Positions 60,174 to 64,000 of a DNA stretch of 64,000 bases are shown here, in pieces (the stretch's first letter is position 1; every line of letters starts with the position of its first letter). Made by a program: the position numbers and the translations under genes. This DNA is from Paraburkholderia sp. LEh10 (GTDB taxonomy: Bacteria; Pseudomonadota; Gammaproteobacteria; Burkholderiales; Burkholderiaceae), in NCBI RefSeq assembly GCF_017814945.1, contig NZ_JAGIPX010000007.1, positions 62,001-126,000 of the forward strand, read 5' to 3'. A model generated the notes under the pieces. It ran no database searches, was not told the origin of the DNA, and was given only the letters and a program-made list of their open reading frames with translations.

Positions 60174-60191
60174 TGTCGTCGATCGATGACA
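60174..60191. promoter_or_regulatory. 18-bp palindrome between the GNAT/azoR operon and MocR
   Basis: TGTCGTCGATCGATGACA is symmetrical except for one base pair on each side (TGTC-n-TCGATCGA-n-GACA). It lies 34 bp from the operon start and 38 bp from the MocR start, a position suited to control both. Whether MocR binds here is not known; its family often uses direct repeats. Confidence 0.45.
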
Positions 60192-60229
60192 CAGCGGACA
60201 GGGACATTTTTTTCACTTTGGACCAGGCC

Positions 60230-61669
60230 ATGAACCAGTCACCGGCTCCGGACGCATCCGGCAGCGCGCCGATCCATGAGCAGATCTACGCCCGGTACCG
60301 CGCGATGATCGAGCAGGGGCAACTCAAGCCGGGCCAGCGGGTGTCCTCGTTGCGGGCGCTGGCGATCGAGCTGGGCGTCGCGCGGGGGACGGTACAGGTG
60401 GCGTACGACCGGCTCCTCGGAGAGGGTTATCTGATATCGAGGGGGCCCGCCGGGACCTTCGTCTCGGAGCACACCACACCCGCGAAACCTGAGCGCGCGA
60501 AGAGCCCGCGTGCCGCGGTTCATCACCTGCCACTGCAGGACACGTCCGGCGCCATGTTCGAAATGGAAGGAGGCGATCCGGCGGCGTTGCAACTGGGCCT
60601 GCCCGCACTCGACGAATTCCCGCGGAAACTGTGGGCCCGCCTGATGGCGCGCGAAGTCCGAAAGGCGGGATCACTGAACAAGCCCGCGCCTGCCGGCTAT
60701 GCGCCGTTGCGCGAAGCGCTGGCGGCCTATCTGCATCGCTCGCGCGGCATCGACGCACAGCCGACGCAGGTGTTCGTCGTCCCCGCCTATACCGCAGGCG
60801 TTGCGCTCGCCGTGGACGCGCTCAAACTGACGGGCGCCAGCGCCTGGGTCGAGTCTCCCGGTTATCCACCGACGTCGCACACGCTGGGGCGCATCGGTCT
60901 GCAGATTTGCGACGTGCCTGTAGACGACCAGGGCGTCGATGTCGGTTACGGGCGACAGCATTTCCCGAATGCACGCCTTGCCGTGGTGACGCCGTCGCAT
61001 CAGAGCCCGACTGGCGTGGCGCTGTCCCTGCAGCGTCGCGTCGAGCTGCTCGACTGGGCAGGCAAGCGCGGCGCGTGGATCATCGAAGATGACTACGACG
61101 GCGAATACCGATATCGCGGCCACCCTTTGCCCGCATTGAAAAGCCTCGACGCGTGCGACCGGGTGGTCTATTGCGGGACACTGAGCAAGGTGCTTTTTCC
61201 GGGGCTGCGACTCTCCTATGTGGTCGTTTCGCCGAGCCTCGTGCCGTCGTTCGAGCTGGCATGCAGGCGCACAGTGCACGGCGGATGTCCGGAGCTCATG
61301 CAGGCGGCCGCGGCCGGGTTCATCGCGGAAGGACATTTCGCCCGCCATATTAAACGGATGCGGACCCTCTACGCGCGCAGGCGCGCGATGCTGGCCGAGG
61401 CGCTCGCGCCCTATGCAGCCGATGGCTTCACCGTCCATCTTCAGGACGGCGGCATGCATCTTCTCGTCGATGTGCGTGACGATCTCGACGACATCGTTCT
61501 CGCCACGCGCGCACGCGAAGCAGGCTTCGCGGTGCATGCGCTGACGGCATGGCGCAACGGCTCGCCCGGGCGACGCGGCCTGCTGATGGGGTTCACGAAC
61601 ATTCGCAATCAGGCCGAGGCGAAGCGCCTCGTAGCGGAACTGATGCGGGCCTTCGATCTCGCTGCGTAG
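60230..61669 (+). CDS. MocR/PdxR-type regulator (GntR HTH fused to aminotransferase domain)
   Basis: A 479-residue regulator. The GntR winged helix is at about 15-80 (IYARYRAMIEQGQLKPGQRV, RALAIELGVARGTVQVAYDR). It is joined by a linker to a fold-type I aminotransferase-like domain containing the PLP-binding Asp/Tyr segment (IIEDDYDGEYRYRG) and the Lys in YCGTLSKVLFPGLRLSY. PLP or a ligand modulates DNA binding in this family. ATG at 60230 is taken; GTG at 60173 would extend it into the palindrome. It is divergent from the GNAT-azoR-AhpD operon, its likely target. Confidence 0.92.
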   Translation: MNQSPAPDASGSAPIHEQIYARYRAMIEQGQLKPGQRVSSLRALAIELGVARGTVQVAYDRLLGEGYLISRGPAGTFVSEHTTPAKPERAKSPRAAVHHLPLQDTSGAMFEMEGGDPAALQLGLPALDEFPRKLWARLMAREVRKAGSLNKPAPAGYAPLREALAAYLHRSRGIDAQPTQVFVVPAYTAGVALAVDALKLTGASAWVESPGYPPTSHTLGRIGLQICDVPVDDQGVDVGYGRQHFPNARLAVVTPSHQSPTGVALSLQRRVELLDWAGKRGAWIIEDDYDGEYRYRGHPLPALKSLDACDRVVYCGTLSKVLFPGLRLSYVVVSPSLVPSFELACRRTVHGGCPELMQAAAAGFIAEGHFARHIKRMRTLYARRRAMLAEALAPYAADGFTVHLQDGGMHLLVDVRDDLDDIVLATRAREAGFAVHALTAWRNGSPGRRGLLMGFTNIRNQAEAKRLVAELMRAFDLAA

Positions 61670-61895
61670 CAGCGCTTTGCAACGGTAAGCGTTGCGTTGC
61701 CTGCTTCTCAATGGCCCATCCTTCGGCCGACACGCGTCGATCGATGTTCCTGACGCAACACCGTGCTCCGGCAGCGAGTCTTCTGCATATCGGTGGTTAA
61801 GCCTACGATGCACTGCCGACAGACCGAGTGCGAAATGGGCCAGTTTCGTGGTTCGCGCGCTCACAGTGCCACGAAGCGAACCTCGATCATCCGTA

Positions 61896-62420
61896 ATGAG
61901 ACAACCGACGACGTTGTGCCCGCCTCCGCTGACGCTACTCGACAAGTATCGCGGACAAGAATCTCAAACGCTGTATTCGACCACCGTCACCGTGACGGGT
62001 GGCGAAGCGCGTCACGGGCGCGCGTCGGGCGTCGCGACTTCCGACGATGGTCAACTCGCAGTCGAGTTGCGTCTGCCCGTGGCACTCGGCGGGCCGGGTG
62101 GCAGCACGAACCCGGAGCAACTCTTTGCCGCGGGATATGCAGCCTGCTTTCACGGTGCGCTCAATCTGCTGGCGGCACGAGCCTCCATTCCCATTCCCGG
62201 CGCTTCAGTCGATGTCACCGTTGACTTCGGACGCGATCCCGTCGATGGGCTGTTCGTGCTCAGCGCACATACGCGCGTGCGTCTGCCGGGTGTCATCCGC
62301 GCCGTCGCTGAAGAACTGGTCCGTAGCACGGAACGGTTTTGCCCGTACACGAAGATGGCAAGGCAAGGCATCGCGAACGTCGTCTCGCTCGTTGTGGCCG
62401 GAGACGCAAGCGAATCATGA
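61896..62420 (+). CDS. OsmC/Ohr-family peroxiredoxin
   Basis: A 174-residue organic-hydroperoxide resistance protein. The typical sequences are TLYSTTVTVTGGEARHGRAS, TNPEQLFAAGYAACFHGALN (peroxidatic Cys), and STERFCPYTKMAR (resolving Cys). This two-Cys pattern fits Ohr better than OsmC. ATG at 61896 is chosen, 15-20 residues longer at the N-terminus than most Ohr proteins. No MarR-type OhrR gene is adjacent, so regulation may differ. Confidence 0.9.
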   Translation: MRQPTTLCPPPLTLLDKYRGQESQTLYSTTVTVTGGEARHGRASGVATSDDGQLAVELRLPVALGGPGGSTNPEQLFAAGYAACFHGALNLLAARASIPIPGASVDVTVDFGRDPVDGLFVLSAHTRVRLPGVIRAVAEELVRSTERFCPYTKMARQGIANVVSLVVAGDASES

Positions 62421-62451
62421 CGCAGCTCACCGTATCGTAGAGAGATTGGAA

Positions 62452-62913
62452 ATGAACAGAACCGATCCATGGCTCCAGATTGTCAGCGGCTTGAATGGTC
62501 GCACTCTTTTGATTGCCCAGCCGGGTCGAACGTCCGCAATCGGCTCCGCGGTTGCTTCCTCAGTCGGGTCTGCAGTTGGGTCCTCAGTCGGGTCCTCAGT
62601 TGGATCACGCAAACACCGCTACTCGACGATGTCCGCGATGGCCAACGCTTCGTCGATTCGCCGCATCGAGTGGCGCACGAGTTGCACGATCCTGGTCTCG
62701 TGGAGCGATTCGACGCGAGGAAGATACGAGGATCAGACATGGCGCGCGGGCTTTGCACGTACTTCCGGAATCTGCGGCCTGTCGGGCGTGCCGGTGCGTC
62801 GCGGCGACCCCGTATTCCGCCCGCTCCACCGCGATGGCGTGATGCCGCCAAACGCGCTCGACATGATTCGCGCCGACACGTTGCCGCACGTGAAAGAGGC
62901 TGACGACTTCTAG
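62452..62913 (+). CDS. DUF3331 protein with tandem-repeat insert
   Basis: A 153-residue protein. The C-terminal half matches the DUF3331 pattern of Burkholderiaceae: SIRRIEWRTSCTILVSWSDS, TRGRYEDQTWRAGFARTSGI, then CGLSGVPVRRGDPVFRP and NALDMI. Residues about 25-50 are a Ser/Gly/Val-rich stretch (SAVASSVGSAVGSSVGSSVG) made by tandem 12-bp DNA units (TCCTCAGTCGGG and variants). GAGAG precedes the ATG at 62452. DUF3331 proteins have no known function. A hairpin terminator follows at 62943. Confidence 0.75.
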   Translation: MNRTDPWLQIVSGLNGRTLLIAQPGRTSAIGSAVASSVGSAVGSSVGSSVGSRKHRYSTMSAMANASSIRRIEWRTSCTILVSWSDSTRGRYEDQTWRAGFARTSGICGLSGVPVRRGDPVFRPLHRDGVMPPNALDMIRADTLPHVKEADDF

Positions 62914-62942
62914 AAACGACGACGCCGCACGAAGTCCCATAT

Positions 62943-62986
62943 GGCAGGCTTTGCGTGCCTGCCTGGATTTTTCCTCGCAGGCAGGC
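62943..62986. terminator. Three-arm hairpin region between DUF3331 and TPR pseudogene
   Basis: GGCAGGC (62943-62949) pairs with GCCTGCC (62957-62963), followed by TGGATTTTT, a rho-independent terminator for the plus-strand DUF3331 gene. The middle arm, extended to GCCTGCCTG (62957-62965), pairs equally with CAGGCAGGC (62978-62986), which ends next to the stop of the minus-strand pseudogene. The two stems are mutually exclusive. The second arrangement lacks a good U-tract. Confidence 0.75.
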
Positions 62987-63898
62987 TCAACTCTCCAATC
63001 GGCCGGTTCGCTCGATCTGCGACGCGAATGCTACCGCGCCCTGTTTTTTCGCCAGCACCAGAGCCTCGCGTAAGCTCGACATACTGGCCTCATGTTCTTC
63101 GATCGCACTGAGCGCATCGGCTTTCGTCATTCGAAGCATCGGAAGATAGAGCTCGTCTCCGTTGATTTCTATTGCCTGAATGGCCTCTTCGCAGACAACG
63201 AGCGCCCGTCGCGCATCGCCGTTCGCGCACAATGCCTTTGCCAGCGCATTCCTGAACACGGAGGCGGACATCGTATAGCGGCACTTCTTCATGCCGTCGA
63301 GGCACGCTTCCAGCATGGCGATACTCTCGTTGTATCTGCCATCCACATATGAAATTTGCCCGCGCAGCCCAACCGATACATAGCGATAGGGGCAAAGCCA
63401 TTCGCACCGACGATTGCATCGAGTTCGTCCGCTATTTTGCGAAGCTTCGACCAGTTCTCCATCCACGCAAACACCTCGCCCGCCCATATGAGCGTCATAG
63501 CCTGGATAGCCGGATGCCGAAGGGAACGCGCGCGTTCAAATGCTTCAAGGGCTGCAAACTCCGCTTCCGGGAAGCGTCCCATCGGTGACCATGAGTGCCT
63601 GCCCGTATGCCGTGATCAGATCGAGTTCAATCGAGCTTCCCCGTTCACGATCGCTGAGCTTCGATAATGCAAATTGCGCCCATTTTTTGGCCTCGCCAAG
63701 CAGCGACCTCCTCAACAATAGCTTGGTGACAACGCGACCAGCTTGCAGCCTTGCGCGATGTCCTGATCGCGAACGAGGGCCCGTCTCGCTGAAAATCTTC
63801 GCCTCTCTGGATTCTATATTAGCGATGCATAGACTCGGACCCATCGAGCCGATGTCACTTCTAAAACTGAAACTCGGAGATGCATTCCGAGCACGCAC
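62987..63898 (-). pseudogene. TPR-protein C-terminus broken by frameshifts
   Basis: Three consecutive frames give one continuous tetratricopeptide array. Frame 1 has AKKWAQFALSKLSDRERGSS and SIELDLITAYGQALMVTDG. Frame 2 has FPEAEFAALEAFERARSLRH and TLIWAGEVFAWMENWSKLRK. Frame 3 has YRYVSVGLRGQISYVDGRYN, ASVFRNALAKALCANGDARR and a normal end (QIERTGRLES). The shifts fall near 63577 (probably an extra G) and 63390. Upstream of about 63790 the frame is not protein-like, so the N-terminal part is absent. It resembles the tail of large ATP-binding, HTH-type regulators. Not functional. Confidence 0.75.
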
Positions 63899-64000
63899 TC
63901 TGCCACGACGATTAAACGACCTTCGGCCTGCCGCCGCGGACGTCCGCGGAAGTATCGACTTTTCTCTCCAGTAAAATGAATAGCCTGGCTATTCGATCGT

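Noticed and set aside
61679..61695. GCAACG-GTAAG-CGTTGC hairpin after the MocR gene
   Set aside because: Only a 6-bp stem and no U-tract, so not called as a terminator.

Overview
The window is about 64 kb of high-GC DNA typical of a betaproteobacterium of the Burkholderia / Paraburkholderia / Caballeronia group. This is inferred from codon use, a cepacian-like exopolysaccharide cluster, a DUF3331 protein, small exported proteins of the DUF4148 type, and an ytcA-mdtNOP efflux operon. No rRNA, tRNA, CRISPR array or intact insertion sequence was seen.

Layout. (1) 1-9.6 kb: a LacI-family regulator (runs off the left edge) with a gluconate-regulator-like operator, an SMP-30 lactonase, a frameshifted SAM methyltransferase, cobA, a CBS-pair protein, the tRNA 2-selenouridine synthase mnmH, and a membrane GGDEF-EAL protein. 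(2) 9.8-19.6 kb: an acetyltransferase, a YCII-like protein, a four-gene MacAB-type ABC export operon, a methyltransferase, and an HxlR regulator divergent from an isochorismatase-like hydrolase / aldehyde dehydrogenase pair. A textbook promoter of that pair carries a palindrome in its spacer. (3) 19.7-29.4 kb: a decayed hydrolase; a signal-less subtilase preceded by a small protein resembling its N-terminal region; a 13-bp tandem repeat of about 22 copies; nudC; an MFS exporter; a LysR regulator followed by a second, decayed LysR fragment; and a lipoprotein with an internal duplication. (4) 29.5-42.4 kb: an exopolysaccharide locus with a priming glycosyltransferase, GDP-mannose synthesis, polymerase, PAP2 phosphatase, three glycosyltransferases, flippase and a BY-kinase/Wzz chain-length protein. 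(5) 43.3-48.1 kb: two AraC regulators with DJ-1-like N-termini around a TupA-like ATP-grasp gene and a small anchored protein. (6) 48.3-55.5 kb: a membrane-anchored leucine-rich-repeat protein, the ytcA-mdtN-mdtO-mdtP operon, and porin and chemoreceptor remnants. (7) 55.7-64 kb: an uncharacterised GATase/ThuA-like protein, small exported proteins, an NAD(P)-binding reductase, an AhpD-like / azoreductase / GNAT gene group divergent from a MocR regulator, an Ohr peroxidase, a DUF3331 protein, and a multiply frameshifted TPR pseudogene.

How it works together. The exopolysaccharide genes make a Wzy-dependent polymer on undecaprenyl phosphate. Sugar activation (GDP-mannose), priming, assembly, flipping, polymerisation and length control are all present, but an outer-membrane export protein, a tyrosine phosphatase and a UDP-glucose dehydrogenase are not in the window. 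Several other units are stress or export modules: the MacAB-like and MdtNOP pumps, azoreductase, AhpD-like protein and Ohr. Six genes are broken (methyltransferase, hydrolase, LysR, porin, chemoreceptor, TPR protein), which points to ongoing decay between intact operons. The most unusual items are the subtilase with its propeptide-like neighbour, the 13-bp repeat beside it, the asymmetrically duplicated histidine-rich lipoprotein, and the self-contained HxlR-type control region.
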